Part shown: in pieces, positions 17,519 to 26,261 of the stretch | Layout: each line of letters opens with the position of its first letter | How positions within the stretch are numbered: position 1 is the first letter of the stretch | NCBI GenBank assembly: GCA_001768195.1 | Contig: MENI01000076.1 | Location: forward strand, 72,089-113,366 | Direction: 5' to 3' | Source: Bacteroidetes bacterium GWA2_40_15 | Lineage (GTDB): Bacteria > Bacteroidota > Bacteroidia > Bacteroidales > VadinHA17 | Length of the DNA: 41,278 bases | The notes under the pieces: generated by a model | Databases searched by the model: none | What the model was told of the DNA's origin: nothing | The model's input: the letters and a program-made list of their open reading frames with translations, nothing else | Translations under genes and position numbers: made by a program

Positions 17519-18512
17519 TTTTTACCTCCTCTCCAAACCTCTTTGGTTTAATATATGTATTCATAAGCGGAACAAAAGCATTCATGATCAGGATTGCAAA
17601 TGAGACGCCTTCCGGATAAGCGCCCCATACCCTTATGATCACAGTCAGGATTCCTATTCCGCATCCATAGATCAGCATTGCAACGGGACTCATCGGTGAG
17701 GTTACATAATCAGTAGCCATGAAAATAGCTCCGAGCAATACACCTCCTGCAAGAATATGGAACATGGGATCAGCATTTGACTCCGGATTTATCAGCCATA
17801 ACAACGCTGTAAAAACAGCAATGCTTCCGATAATTGAAACAGGGATGTGCCAGGTAATTATCTTCTGATATAGCATATATATCATTCCTATAATCAGAGC
17901 CAGTGCAGATACTTCCCCGATCGATCCTCCCATATTCCCGAATATCATGTTCGCTGTTGACGGAACCTTTTCCATCAGTTGTGACAACGATTCGCCATTC
18001 TTTATTCCCTCCTTGATAATTGACAGGGGTGTAGCCCCTGTGACAGCATCAATATATCCGGTTTTGAACCCCGACGGGACAGGCCAGCTGGTCATCTGTA
18101 CAGGAAATGAAATCAGCATGAACACTCTTCCTGCCAGTGCCGGATTAAACGGATTATTCCCCAGACCGCCGAAAGTCATTTTGGCAACCCCTATTGCCAC
18201 CAGACTTCCGATTATTATTACCGGTACGGGAATGTTTGATGGCAGATTCAGAGCCAGGAGTAAACCCGTTACAATAGCTGATCCATCATTAATTGAAAGA
18301 GGTTTCCTGAGAATGAATCTCTGTATAAGGTATTCAAATGAAATACATGATATTACCGATGTTGCAGTTACAATAATGGCACCGGTTCCAAAAAAGTAAA
18401 TTGATGCAAAAAGGGCTGGCATCAATGCAAGTACTACGCCGTACATCAGCTTTTCAGTTGATTCCTTTCCGTGAATATGGGGAGAAGGAGATATGTTAAG
18501 CGGATTGCTCAT
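17511..18512 (-). CDS. rnfD: Electron transport complex subunit RnfD (covalent FMN, membrane)
   Basis: 333 residues with about ten hydrophobic segments, related to NqrB. The flavinylation motif is DAVTGATPLS, with T161 the likely FMN site. GGLGNNPFNPALAGRVF (about 115-131) is also characteristic. It begins 18 bp after rnfC and overlaps rnfG by 8 bp. Membrane subunit of the Rnf ion pump. Confidence 0.95.
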   Translation of the reverse strand: MSNPLNISPSPHIHGKESTEKLMYGVVLALMPALFASIYFFGTGAIIVTATSVISCISFEYLIQRFILRKPLSINDGSAIVTGLLLALNLPSNIPVPVIIIGSLVAIGVAKMTFGGLGNNPFNPALAGRVFMLISFPVQMTSWPVPSGFKTGYIDAVTGATPLSIIKEGIKNGESLSQLMEKVPSTANMIFGNMGGSIGEVSALALIIGMIYMLYQKIITWHIPVSIIGSIAVFTALLWLINPESNADPMFHILAGGVLLGAIFMATDYVTSPMSPVAMLIYGCGIGILTVIIRVWGAYPEGVSFAILIMNAFVPLMNTYIKPKRFGEEVKNG

Positions 18513-18530
18513 GTAAAGTATATGTTTCTG

Positions 18531-19865
18531 TTATTTAATATTTCGTTGACGAGCCATTTTTATGACAGTTGATTTTCCCAGTCTTATATAATCGAGCAAT
18601 GGTCTGTTCGCAGGGCAGGTATAGCTGCAGGAGCCACATTCCATGCAGTCAGTTATCTTTTCTATCTCAGCTCTCTCAAACAGACCCCTGGCAGACAGAT
18701 TAGCCAGGAGATATGGTTCAAGGTTCAGTGCACATGCAGAAATGCATTTGGCACATCTTATGCAAGGTTTTAACTCCGGTCTTATTGATTCATCTGATGG
18801 AAAGAGGATTATTCCGGAAGTTCCTTTTACAACGGGAACTTCGGTATTATTCAAGGCTTTACCCATCATTGGCCCGCCGTTTACTATCTTTCCTGTATCA
18901 TCGGGCATGCCTCCTGCTGCCTCAATAAGATGTCTGACCGCTGTACCTGTTCTGACCAGGTAATTTCCGGGGTTCGTCACTGACTTACCTGTGATTGTCA
19001 CTACCCTTTCAAAAAGTGGTTTGTTTTTCTGCACAGCCTCATAAACAGCATAGGCTGTTCCGACATTATGAACAACAGCTCCTACATCTAAAGGAAGACG
19101 GCCGGATGGTACCTCCCTGTTTATAAGTGCTTTAATAAGCTGTTTTTCAGCACCCTGCGGATACTTCACAGCCAAGGGATATACTGTGATACCTTTATAA
19201 TCTGATGAGAGTCTTGTAAGATGGGCTATAGCATCGGATTTATTGTTTTCGATTCCAATCATTGCCTGTTCAACTCCAAGAGCCTTCATCAGAATGGAAA
19301 TACCGACAAGTATCTCTTCTCCCTTCTCCAGCATAAGACGATGATCTGAAGTCAGATAAGGTTCACATTCAACGCCGTTTATAATGAGTAGATTACACTT
19401 CTTTCCTGTGGGAACCGTTAGTTTTACATGCGAAGGAAATGTTGCTCCGCCCAGCCCGACAATGCCGGATTCCCTGCATTTCTCCGTTATCTCCTCAGGT
19501 TTGAGGTTGATATCCCTGACCAGCTCAGAGCTTCTGTCAATCGTATCAACCCACTCATCTCCTGCTACATCAATGAATACAGCAGTCTGCCTGTAACCCG
19601 TAGTATCAATAATTGTATCAATCTTACTGATATTCCCGGATACTGAGGAATGAATATTGGATGATACAAATCCATTGATTGAGGCAATAAGCTGGCCTGT
19701 TTTAACTGAATCTCCCTTATTTACCAATAAAGACGCCGGTGCCCCTATATGCTGGGATACCATAATTGCAACAGTTTGCGGTAAAGGAAGTTGCTTTATC
19801 GGAGAACCTGAAGTGAGCTTGAATTCCGGCGGGTGGATGCCTCCAAGGGGAAATGTTTTCAGCAC
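18531..19865 (-). CDS. rnfC: Electron transport complex subunit RnfC
   Basis: 444 residues. An N-terminal biotinyl-like domain opens with LKTFPLGGIHPPEFKLT. An NADH/FMN domain contains GIVGLGGATFPSHVK and GVECEPYLTSDHRLM. The C-terminus has two [4Fe-4S] motifs, C-I-R-C-A-K-C-I-S-A-C and C-M-E-C-G-S-C-S-Y-T-C-P. The start codon is GTG at 19865: an in-frame stop lies at 19887-19889, and only an ATT could otherwise serve. The gene begins 31 bp after rnfB. This is the NADH-side module of the complex. Confidence 0.95.
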   Translation of the reverse strand: MLKTFPLGGIHPPEFKLTSGSPIKQLPLPQTVAIMVSQHIGAPASLLVNKGDSVKTGQLIASINGFVSSNIHSSVSGNISKIDTIIDTTGYRQTAVFIDVAGDEWVDTIDRSSELVRDINLKPEEITEKCRESGIVGLGGATFPSHVKLTVPTGKKCNLLIINGVECEPYLTSDHRLMLEKGEEILVGISILMKALGVEQAMIGIENNKSDAIAHLTRLSSDYKGITVYPLAVKYPQGAEKQLIKALINREVPSGRLPLDVGAVVHNVGTAYAVYEAVQKNKPLFERVVTITGKSVTNPGNYLVRTGTAVRHLIEAAGGMPDDTGKIVNGGPMMGKALNNTEVPVVKGTSGIILFPSDESIRPELKPCIRCAKCISACALNLEPYLLANLSARGLFERAEIEKITDCMECGSCSYTCPANRPLLDYIRLGKSTVIKMARQRNIK

Positions 19866-19896
19866 TTTTTTACTGGTTTTAATTTTTTAAATCTGT

Positions 19897-20760
19897 TCAA
19901 TTGCTGACCGCCTCCGCCTGTACCTCAATTTTTGGCTTTTTCGGCGGAAAGTTGATTTCAATTATTGAATTTGTAGGACATTCCGAAACACATTTTCTGC
20001 AGAAAGTACATTTCGTGGCATCGATGTATGCAAGATTTTTTTCAATCACAATTGCATCAAATTCACAAACTTTGAAACATTTACTGCAGGCAATGCATGC
20101 CACTTTGCAGGCTTTTCTTGCGGGCCCGCCCTTATCGCAATTTGAGCAGGCTACGTATATCTTCCTGTCTTTCTTTGCTTTTTTTCGGAGTTCGATAAGT
20201 TTTCTGGGGCATGCCTTTACGCAGGCTCCACATGCTGTACAGTTATCATCAATTATAACCGGAAGTTTTGTTACAGGATCCATGTGCATTGCTTCAAACT
20301 GACATGCCCTTACACAATCACCATTTCCCAGACATCCATAGCTGCAATCAGTCTCACCTATATAAAGACTGTGTTGTATCCTGCAATCAGCAACTCCGTC
20401 ATAAACTGAAGTAAATGGCCTGAATTCAGGAGTCCCGTTACAAAGCAACACGGCTACCAGCGGATCCACTTTTACCGGAACCTTACCCAATATTCCTGCA
20501 GCAGCATCCATTACTGTACTTCCGCCTACAGGGCAGTTTAATCCATCGAAAGTCTCAGCTGAAACCAGTACTTCAGCAAAATTCCGGCACCCGGCGAATC
20601 CGCATCCTCCACAATTGGCTGCGGGAAGAATTGCCTGAACATCATCTATTCTCGGATCCTCATAAACCTTAAACCTCTGTGCAACAAAATACAGGATGAC
20701 AGCTGAAATTACAGCCAGAATGCTGAGACTTATGATCGTTATGACTACAGTTGGGCTCAT
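19897..20760 (-). CDS. rnfB: Electron transport complex subunit RnfB (ferredoxin-type)
   Basis: 287 residues. One N-terminal membrane helix (about 5-27) is followed by the Fe-S domain motif CGGCGFAGCRNF. Several ferredoxin clusters follow: CLGNGDCVRAC, CTACGACVKACP, CIACSKCFKVC and CTFCRKCVSECP. It accepts electrons from reduced ferredoxin and passes them to RnfC. It starts 3 bp after rseC. The extra ferredoxin motifs give it the longer form typical of anaerobic Bacteroidota and Clostridia. Confidence 0.95.
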   Translation of the reverse strand: MSPTVVITIISLSILAVISAVILYFVAQRFKVYEDPRIDDVQAILPAANCGGCGFAGCRNFAEVLVSAETFDGLNCPVGGSTVMDAAAGILGKVPVKVDPLVAVLLCNGTPEFRPFTSVYDGVADCRIQHSLYIGETDCSYGCLGNGDCVRACQFEAMHMDPVTKLPVIIDDNCTACGACVKACPRKLIELRKKAKKDRKIYVACSNCDKGGPARKACKVACIACSKCFKVCEFDAIVIEKNLAYIDATKCTFCRKCVSECPTNSIIEINFPPKKPKIEVQAEAVSN

Positions 20761-20763
20761 TAA

Positions 20764-21186
20764 TTAAACTTTTATTGAAAAAACAAACTTGTCATTTATC
20801 TTCTTTCTGAAAAAAAAGAGAATCAGATAATATGGAATCAATGACGCAATTGAGAGCACACCGGAAAGAAGTTCAGGATACCTGAGTGTTACCATTATTC
20901 CAAGAGATGTGACAACCAGTATTAGTGGCAGAAGATAACCAAGGAATAAAGCTGTGAACCCGGTCGATTGTTTCATTACAACAGTAACAGTCTCACCTTC
21001 ACATACATTATAATTGCCTTTTACCACAACTAATTTCTCTTCTTTTCCCGAGAGTGAACAAATACCCTTAGCATGACAACCGGCACATGCTGATTCTGAT
21101 GAAATAATTACAGTAACAGATTCATTATCGGATTTCTGTACAATACCTGTATGATTTATTGTATTTGTTCTTTCTGAATCTTTCAT
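20764..21186 (-). CDS. rseC: RseC-family (SoxR-reducing system) membrane protein
   Basis: 140 residues from ATG 21186. Features are a Cys-rich CAGCHAKGICSLSG segment, an OB-like beta part (KLVVVKGNYNVCEGETVTVVM), and two C-terminal membrane helices about a short loop (LFLGYLLPLILVVTSLGIMV and SLIPYYLILFFF). In Bacteroidota this gene commonly heads the rnf operon, as here with a 3-bp gap to rnfB. The frame could open at a TTG at 21213, but that codon lies inside a perfect -7 promoter box, so the ATG is preferred. The exact role of RseC outside SoxR reduction is not settled. Confidence 0.88.
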   Translation of the reverse strand: MKDSERTNTINHTGIVQKSDNESVTVIISSESACAGCHAKGICSLSGKEEKLVVVKGNYNVCEGETVTVVMKQSTGFTALFLGYLLPLILVVTSLGIMVTLRYPELLSGVLSIASLIPYYLILFFFRKKINDKFVFSIKV

Positions 21187-21210
21187 TTTTGAATTAAAAA
21201 TATCAATTGA

Positions 21211-21218
21211 CAAATATA
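21211..21218 (-). promoter_or_regulatory. -7 box of the rseC-rnf operon promoter
   Basis: The minus strand has TATATTTG, a perfect match to the Bacteroidota -7 consensus TAnnTTTG, 24 bp upstream of the preferred rseC ATG. No well-spaced -33 element is clear. It lies in an 86-bp gap after recG. Confidence 0.5.
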
Positions 21219-21299
21219 GAATTGTGCAAAAAACAGAGCCTGCTTTTTGTCAGTTTTTATAGAAATCTGACTATTTATTATGATTTTAAATAAGGATGA

Positions 21300-23411
21300 C
21301 TAGCTTATCTTGCTCCAGGACTGTTTTTTGCTGAACAATCTTTCGAGTTCTGCTTTTAATAAGCCATTCTGAGGCTCGTCCAGCAGTGGATCTACAGTCA
21401 GAATATTTTCAGCTATGCGTCTCACATATTCTATTATCTGGCCATCCTGGCCCAGACTGGCGATTTTCAGATCAAACGGGATCCCGCTCTGCTGAGTTCC
21501 TTCGATGTCACCAGGGCCTCTGAGCTGCAGGTCAGTTTCAGCTATTTCAAAGCCGTCACTTGTTTTAATCAATACCTCCAGTCTCTTTGCTGCTTCCCTT
21601 GTGAGTTTTTCGGAACTCATGAGGATACAATATGACTGATCAGCCCCCCTGCCTACACGCCCTCTGAGCTGATGCAATTGTGAAAGACCAAAACGCTCAG
21701 CACTTTCAATTACCATTACTGATGCATTTGGAATATCAACACCAACCTCGATCACTGTTGTCGCAACAAGAATATGCGCATGACCCTCTTTGAAGAGTTT
21801 CATGGATCTCTCCTTATCAGCAGGAGTCATCTTTCCGTGAACAACGCTCAAGCAGTATTTTGGTGAAGGAAATACTCTTGATATAGTATCCCATCCGTCT
21901 TCAAGATCCTTGTAATCCATTGTTTCAGACTCCTTTATAAGAGGATAAACGAAATAGATCTGCCTCCCTTCAGCGATCTGGTTCCTTATAAATCCAAAAA
22001 CCTTATTCCTTTCAGGATCAGTGAAATGCATTGTTTTTACCGGGACTCTTCCGGGAGGCAGTTCATCAATCACTGAAACATCAAGGTCTCCATAAAGTGT
22101 CATTGCAAGGGTTCGGGGAATAGGAGTAGCTGTCATAACCAGGATATGGGGCGGATGGAGGTTTTTTTGCCACAGGCGGGCTCTCTGCTCAACGCCGAAT
22201 CGATGCTGCTCATCAATTATCACCAGTCCGAGGTTGCTGAACCTGACATTTTCTTCTATCAGTGCATGGGTTCCTATCAGAATGTGAAGTGACTTATCCA
22301 ACAATGATTCGGTGATTGATTTACGTGAGGTTCGTTTTGAAGATCCTGTGAGCAGACAAATTTTTATGTCAATGCCATGAAGCAGCCTGCATATCGTATT
22401 ATAATGCTGGTTTGCAAGTATCTCTGTCGGTGCCATGATGCATGCCTGGTATCCGTTATCTATAGCAATAAGCATACTCATAAGGGCAACCAGTGTCTTC
22501 CCGCTTCCAACATCGCCCTGGAGAAGCCTGTTCATCTGCCTGCCTGATCCCAGATCCTTCCTGATCTCTTTCATTACTCTTTTTTGTGCTTCAGTAAGGG
22601 TAAAAGGCAGATTATTGTGATAGAAACTGTTGAAAAATTTGCCGACAGTGCTGAATACGAATCCCTTCAGTTTGAGGTTCCGGTTTGATCTTAATCTTAA
22701 AAGATTGAGCTGAATATAAAAAAGCTCATCAAATTTAAGCCGGTATCTCGCTTTTTCAAGTTCTTCAGGATTGGAAGGAAAATGAATCCTGTGAATTGCA
22801 TCATGCAGATCTATAAGCTTGTACTGCGATACCAGGTAGGAGGGGAGTGTTTCAGGCAGCCTTCCCCTGATCTGCTTCAGCAATGTGCCAATAAGCTTAT
22901 TTATTGTTTTTGATGTTATAAAATTGTTTTTCAGCTTTTCGGTGGTGCTGTATTGTGCCTGAAGGGCTGAATTCAGCCTTTCAGATGCTTTCCCGCAGGC
23001 CTCAATTTCAGGATGGATAATATTTACCATCCCATTGAATACCGAAGGTTTTCCGAAAATAATATATTCAATGCCGGGTGTGTAATTTCCGGTTATCCAT
23101 TTTGTCCCTTTAAACCATATAAGTTTAATGGTACCTGTTTCATCCTGAAAATCAGCGGTTAATCTTTTGCCCTTACCATGACCTTCGCTATAGTAGCCTT
23201 TTATGTGACCTTTGATCTGAACAAATGGAAGATCAGGATCAAGCTCTTCAATTTTGTAAAACCGTGTCCGGTCAATATACTTATACGGGAAATAGTAAAG
23301 AAAATCACGAAAGTTAAATACAGATATTTCCTTGTTCAGATGTTCAGCCCTTTTAGGACCTACCCCGGTTAAATATGTTATGTTTGTATCAAGAAATTCC
23401 TGTACAATCAT
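21300..23411 (-). CDS. recG: ATP-dependent DNA helicase RecG
   Basis: 703 residues from ATG 23411, close to the usual RecG length. An in-frame extension to 23513 would overlap the divergent methyltransferase gene and lacks RecG homology, whereas the product from 23411 begins MIVQEFLDTNITYLTGVGPKRAEHL, as expected. An N-terminal wedge/OB domain comes first, then Walker A GDVGSGKT, the DEQHRFGVEQR motif, MTATPIPRTLAMTLYGDLD, and the C-terminal GRVGRGADQSYC and GDIEGTQQSG segments. It remodels stalled replication forks and Holliday junctions in the cytoplasm. A 77-bp gap is shared with the divergent methyltransferase. Confidence 0.96.
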   Translation of the reverse strand: MIVQEFLDTNITYLTGVGPKRAEHLNKEISVFNFRDFLYYFPYKYIDRTRFYKIEELDPDLPFVQIKGHIKGYYSEGHGKGKRLTADFQDETGTIKLIWFKGTKWITGNYTPGIEYIIFGKPSVFNGMVNIIHPEIEACGKASERLNSALQAQYSTTEKLKNNFITSKTINKLIGTLLKQIRGRLPETLPSYLVSQYKLIDLHDAIHRIHFPSNPEELEKARYRLKFDELFYIQLNLLRLRSNRNLKLKGFVFSTVGKFFNSFYHNNLPFTLTEAQKRVMKEIRKDLGSGRQMNRLLQGDVGSGKTLVALMSMLIAIDNGYQACIMAPTEILANQHYNTICRLLHGIDIKICLLTGSSKRTSRKSITESLLDKSLHILIGTHALIEENVRFSNLGLVIIDEQHRFGVEQRARLWQKNLHPPHILVMTATPIPRTLAMTLYGDLDVSVIDELPPGRVPVKTMHFTDPERNKVFGFIRNQIAEGRQIYFVYPLIKESETMDYKDLEDGWDTISRVFPSPKYCLSVVHGKMTPADKERSMKLFKEGHAHILVATTVIEVGVDIPNASVMVIESAERFGLSQLHQLRGRVGRGADQSYCILMSSEKLTREAAKRLEVLIKTSDGFEIAETDLQLRGPGDIEGTQQSGIPFDLKIASLGQDGQIIEYVRRIAENILTVDPLLDEPQNGLLKAELERLFSKKQSWSKIS

Positions 23412-23488
23412 CAGGGAAGCTATTAATGAAATGAATCCCGAAATTAAATATTTTTGAGTACCTCTCCTAATATTGTAAGCAGACTGAA

Positions 23489-24280
23489 ATGATTTTTTAC
23501 AGGGCAGCCTCATATCTCCGATATCTGATTCTGTCAGGCCACAGAAATGGGCATGGAATACATAGTCCGTTTGTATTTGATATTGTTACAAAGATATTCA
23601 GGAATAAATCTGATACAGATATTGTCTTGTATATTGAGAAGATCAGAGATAAAATGATTTCCGATACCAGGGTGATCAGAAAAAATGATCTTGGTACAGG
23701 ATCATTCAGGAATGGACTTGATAAAAACAAAAAAGTGTCAGAAATAGCCCGATATTCATCAGTTCCGGGGAAATACGGGTTTATTCTGTCAGTGATGGCA
23801 AAAGAATTTGGTAAACCATGTATAATTGAGTTAGGTACCTCGCTGGGAATAAGTACAATGTACATGGCGATGAGCTCTCCTGAAACCTCAGTTCATACTA
23901 TTGAGGGATGCAGTGAAACAGCGGATATTGCAGCTGAGAATTTTGATAGGGCCTGTATCGGGAATATCAGGCTGCATAAAGGATCTTTTGATGAAAAGCT
24001 GCCGGAGATTCTTGATTCCTGCAATTTGCCCGGACTGGTATTTATCGATGGCAATCACAGGAAAGAACCGCTTCTTAAATATTTCAATATGATAGCTGAA
24101 AGATCAGGCAACGGTACTGTGGTAATAATTGATGATATCTCTCTTTCACGGGAGATGGAGCAAGCCTGGCAGGAGATCAAAATCCATTCAAAAGTATCAG
24201 TCACCATAGATATTTACAGGATGGGAATTGTTTTTTTCAGGAAAGGGATTAACAGTAATCACTATGTTGTGAGGTATTAA
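23489..24280 (+). CDS. Class I SAM-dependent methyltransferase
   Basis: 263 residues. A Rossmann-type domain has motif I in CIIELGTSLGISTMYMA (about residues 111-127), the acidic strand-2 end in VHTIEG, and FIDGNHRKEPLLKYF resembling the metal/substrate region of O-methyltransferase family 3. The N-terminal HRNGHGIHSPFVFDIV is a feature I associate with a Bacteroidota-specific branch. The substrate is unknown; a small catechol-like or lipid substrate is possible. It diverges from recG and lies 73 bp upstream of the ABC ATPase gene. Confidence 0.78.
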   Translation: MIFYRAASYLRYLILSGHRNGHGIHSPFVFDIVTKIFRNKSDTDIVLYIEKIRDKMISDTRVIRKNDLGTGSFRNGLDKNKKVSEIARYSSVPGKYGFILSVMAKEFGKPCIIELGTSLGISTMYMAMSSPETSVHTIEGCSETADIAAENFDRACIGNIRLHKGSFDEKLPEILDSCNLPGLVFIDGNHRKEPLLKYFNMIAERSGNGTVVIIDDISLSREMEQAWQEIKIHSKVSVTIDIYRMGIVFFRKGINSNHYVVRY

Positions 24281-24353
24281 CAAAAATTAGGGATTATAAA
24301 TTCAATATTTAACATATTTAATCTAATTTCGGAAATTCAAATTTTAAGTAGCT

Positions 24354-25055
24354 ATGGATAAAGTAATTGAGATTCATGATATAGTTAAAAATTACCAGGT
24401 TGGATCGGTGATTGTGAGGGCTTTACGGTCAGTTTCCGTCAATATTGCCAGAAATGAATATGTGGCTATTATGGGGCCTTCAGGATCCGGTAAATCAACT
24501 CTGATGAACCTTCTTGGATGCCTTGATACTCCGTCCAGCGGAAAATATATACTTAATGGTACCGATGTCAGCAAAATGGAAGACGATTATCTTGCAGAGA
24601 TCAGAAACAAGGAGATTGGTTTTGTATTTCAGACATTTAACCTGCTGCCACGTTACTCAGCACTGGAGAATGTTACTTTGCCTCTGATCTATGCCGGTGT
24701 ACCGAAAGCAGAAAGAGAAAAAATGGCAGTTGAAACTCTGGAACAGGTAGGACTTGCTGACCGTATGACTCATAAACCCAATGAGTTATCCGGAGGCCAG
24801 CGTCAGAGAGTTGCAATTGCAAGGGCGCTCGTGAATAAACCATCCATTATACTTGCCGACGAACCCACCGGTAACCTTGATAGTAAAACATCAGTTGATA
24901 TTATGGGGTTGCTCGACAACATTCATAATAAAGGTAATACTGTTATAGTAGTTACACACGAAGAGGAAATTGCCAAACATGCTGCACGTATTATCCGTCT
25001 TTTCGATGGAGAGATTTCACAGGATATTGTAAATGAAAAGTATGTCAAGGCATGA
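24354..25055 (+). CDS. ABC transporter ATP-binding protein (MacB/LolD/FtsE-like)
   Basis: 233 residues. Walker A is GPSGSGKST (41-49), the Q-loop lies in [18 protein letters not shown], the signature is [15 protein letters not shown], Walker B/D-loop is [13 protein letters not shown], and the H-loop is VVTHEEE. The [12 protein letters not shown] stretch and GNLD are typical of the MacB/LolD group that partners FtsX-like permeases. No permease gene is adjacent, so it is an orphan ATPase whose partner must lie elsewhere. Its last 4 bases overlap the start of the cobalamin adenosyltransferase gene (ATGA). Confidence 0.93.
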   Translation: MDKVIEIHDIVKNYQVGSVIVRALRSVSVNIARNEYVAIMGPSGSGKSTLMNLLGCLDTPSSGKYILNGTDVSKMEDDYLAEIRNKEIGFVFQTFNLLPRYSALENVTLPLIYAGVPKAEREKMAVETLEQVGLADRMTHKPNELSGGQRQRVAIARALVNKPSIILADEPTGNLDSKTSVDIMGLLDNIHNKGNTVIVVTHEEEIAKHAARIIRLFDGEISQDIVNEKYVKA

Positions 25056-25594
25056 AGATCTACACACTCACGGGTGATGACGGCACTACATCTCTTGCAG
25101 GAGGGAAAAGGGTTCCAAAGTGCTCGCAACGTGTCGAGGCTTACGGATCAGTTGACGAGCTTATAGCATGGATCGGGCTTTTAAGGGATCACAGGGAGAA
25201 CCACGAAAGGAGGGACCTGCTGATTTATGTTCAGAGTCAGCTGATGTCGTGTGCTGCGGCGCTTGCAACAGACAATGAAAATCCCGGAGCAAAGATTATT
25301 TTACCTGAAGCAGGCTGCCTGTCGGTTCTGGAAAATGAAATTGACAGGATGGAGGAGTCTCTGAGCCATCTAAGTAATTTTCTGTTACCCGGAGGTAATT
25401 TACTTGTATCTTATTGTCATATAGCCAGGTGTGTCTGCCGAAGAGCAGAGAGAGCTGTTCTTCGGTTAAATGCATCAGAAAAAACGCCTGAAATAGTTAC
25501 CAGATTCCTTAACCGTCTGTCGGATTATCTTTTCGTACTATCTCGTAAGATCTCATTAGAGCTTGGTAATGAGGAGATTAAATGGATGATTTGA
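25052..25594 (+). CDS. PduO-type cob(I)alamin adenosyltransferase
   Basis: 180 residues, the normal length. It opens with the family signature [22 protein letters not shown] (ATP-binding strand and loop) followed by [20 protein letters not shown]. The C-terminal helix has the conserved [10 protein letters not shown] segment with the residues that bind ATP phosphates, and [10 protein letters not shown]. It transfers the adenosyl group of ATP to cob(I)alamin to make adenosylcobalamin. It is translationally coupled to the ABC ATPase by a 4-bp overlap. No cobalamin riboswitch was recognised upstream. Confidence 0.93.
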   Translation: MKIYTLTGDDGTTSLAGGKRVPKCSQRVEAYGSVDELIAWIGLLRDHRENHERRDLLIYVQSQLMSCAAALATDNENPGAKIILPEAGCLSVLENEIDRMEESLSHLSNFLLPGGNLLVSYCHIARCVCRRAERAVLRLNASEKTPEIVTRFLNRLSDYLFVLSRKISLELGNEEIKWMI

Positions 25595-25620
25595 TGTGCT
25601 GAAAAAGTTAAAACAGAGTA

Positions 25621-25652
25621 TTGCTTTTTACATAAAATAATTTTTATATTTG
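25621..25652 (+). promoter_or_regulatory. Bacteroidota-type promoter for the DUF2795 gene
   Basis: TTG (25621-25623) and TATATTTG (25645-25652) are separated by 21 bp, fitting the Bacteroidota consensus TTTG-N19-21-TAnnTTTG. Transcription would begin about 7 bp downstream, leaving a leader of roughly 30 bases before the ATG at 25688. Confidence 0.65.
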
Positions 25653-25687
25653 CAAACTTTGTTTATCGATAACTTAATCAGGAAATT

Positions 25688-25909
25688 ATGTACTGGACAC
25701 TTGAACTGGCATCAAAACTCGAGGATGCTCCATGGCCTGCCACCAAAGATGAGCTGATTGACTTCGCCATTAGGTCAGGTGCCCCGATGGAAGTGATCGA
25801 AAACCTACAGGAAATTGAGGATGAAGGAGATATTTATGAGAGTATAGAAGATATCTGGCCGGATTATCCAAGCAAGGACGATTTTTTCTTCAATGAAGAT
25901 GAATATTAA
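25688..25909 (+). CDS. DUF2795 family small acidic protein
   Basis: 73 residues, strongly acidic towards the C-terminus. It matches the DUF2795 pattern found in nearly all Bacteroidota: MYWTLELASKLEDAPWPATKDELIDFAIRSG, then E-V-I-E-N-L-Q-E-I-E-D-E-G and I-E-D-I-W-P-D-Y-P. The function is unknown; DUF2795 is a small helical domain, often with a charged tail. It has its own promoter and a good terminator, so it is a single-gene unit, convergent with the OstA-like gene. Confidence 0.9.
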   Translation: MYWTLELASKLEDAPWPATKDELIDFAIRSGAPMEVIENLQEIEDEGDIYESIEDIWPDYPSKDDFFFNEDEY

Positions 25910-25943
25910 AAAGAGGCTGATCTGCGAAATGATCAGCCTCTTT
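25910..25943 (+). terminator. Terminator of the DUF2795 gene
   Basis: A 13-bp perfect stem, AAAGAGGCTGATC / GATCAGCCTCTTT, with an 8-nt loop begins just behind the stop codon and ends in T residues. Its 3' arm lies within the direct repeat copied from the OstA gene end, so before the insertion one sequence served both genes. Confidence 0.85.
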
Positions 25944-25993
25944 TACTTCCTGAATATATCTTCTTTCTCTTTTGGCCTCAGGCCCTCAAGCCA
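25930..25993. repeat. 64-bp direct repeat, distal copy of the OstA-gene 3' end
   Basis: Matches 26273-26336 with four mismatches (at 25936, 25983, 25985 and 25988). The proximal copy contains the stop and last codons of the OstA-like gene; this copy lies beyond the inserted element and no longer codes. It marks the duplication produced when the element arrived. Confidence 0.88.
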
Positions 25994-25997
25994 TAAG

Positions 25998-26082
25998 TTT
26001 CCCCTCCTTTTGAAGGAGGGGTGGCCGCAATACGCATATATTTAATATGTTACAATGTGTATATGCGGCCGGGGTGGTTGAT
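25998..26082 (-). repeat. Dispersed repeat, copy R3 (variant interior)
   Basis: Read on the minus strand it starts ATCAACCACCCCGGCC and ends with the CCCCTCC/GGAGGGG hairpin plus AAA, like R1 and R2. The roughly 36-bp interior (26029-26064) differs and forms its own imperfect hairpin with GCATATA / TATATGC arms. The ends are therefore conserved while the middle is replaceable. Confidence 0.82.
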
Positions 26083-26178
26083 GAATCCTAAGCTCGCCCT
26101 ATAGTTATCCCTGATTTCATCTTTCTGTATTTTTTGATATTCCCCGTGGAGATCTCTGTCAAATTCAATTATTGGAAT
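26083..26178 (-). pseudogene. DUF559 endonuclease-domain fragment (remnant)
   Basis: The minus-strand frame gives IPIIEFDRDLHGEYQKIQKD followed by EIRDNYRASLGF. This matches the DUF559 core E-x-D-G-x-x-H (here E-F-D-R-D-L-H, with R in place of the usual G), the D-x-x-R pair and the LGF before the next strand. That next strand is exactly what begins at base 1 of the window (GFTVLRFENR). There is no start, N-terminus or C-terminus of its own: both ends run into the repeats. It is not a functional gene. Confidence 0.6.
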
Positions 26179-26261
26179 CAACCACCCCGGCCGGGGAATG
26201 AACTTTGTAAACATCAGATAATCAATGGCCCCGGCCACCCCTCCTTGAAAAGGAGGGGAAA
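26176..26261 (+). repeat. Dispersed 86-bp intergenic repeat, copy R2
   Basis: Same length as R1 (115-200) and about 94% identical to it by eye, including the interior. It lies inverted relative to R3. Its terminal hairpin (CCCCTCCTT / AAGGAGGGG) is now just downstream of the OstA-like gene on that gene's strand and may serve as a substitute terminator, though no T-tract follows. Confidence 0.88.

Noticed and set aside
23412..23513. Longer recG start at 23513
   Set aside because: The extension overlaps the divergent methyltransferase gene and has no RecG-like sequence.
26050..26238. 62-codon minus-strand open frame as an intact gene
   Set aside because: Its ends are formed by the two repeats. 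Only the middle resembles DUF559, so it is recorded as a remnant inside a repeat element.
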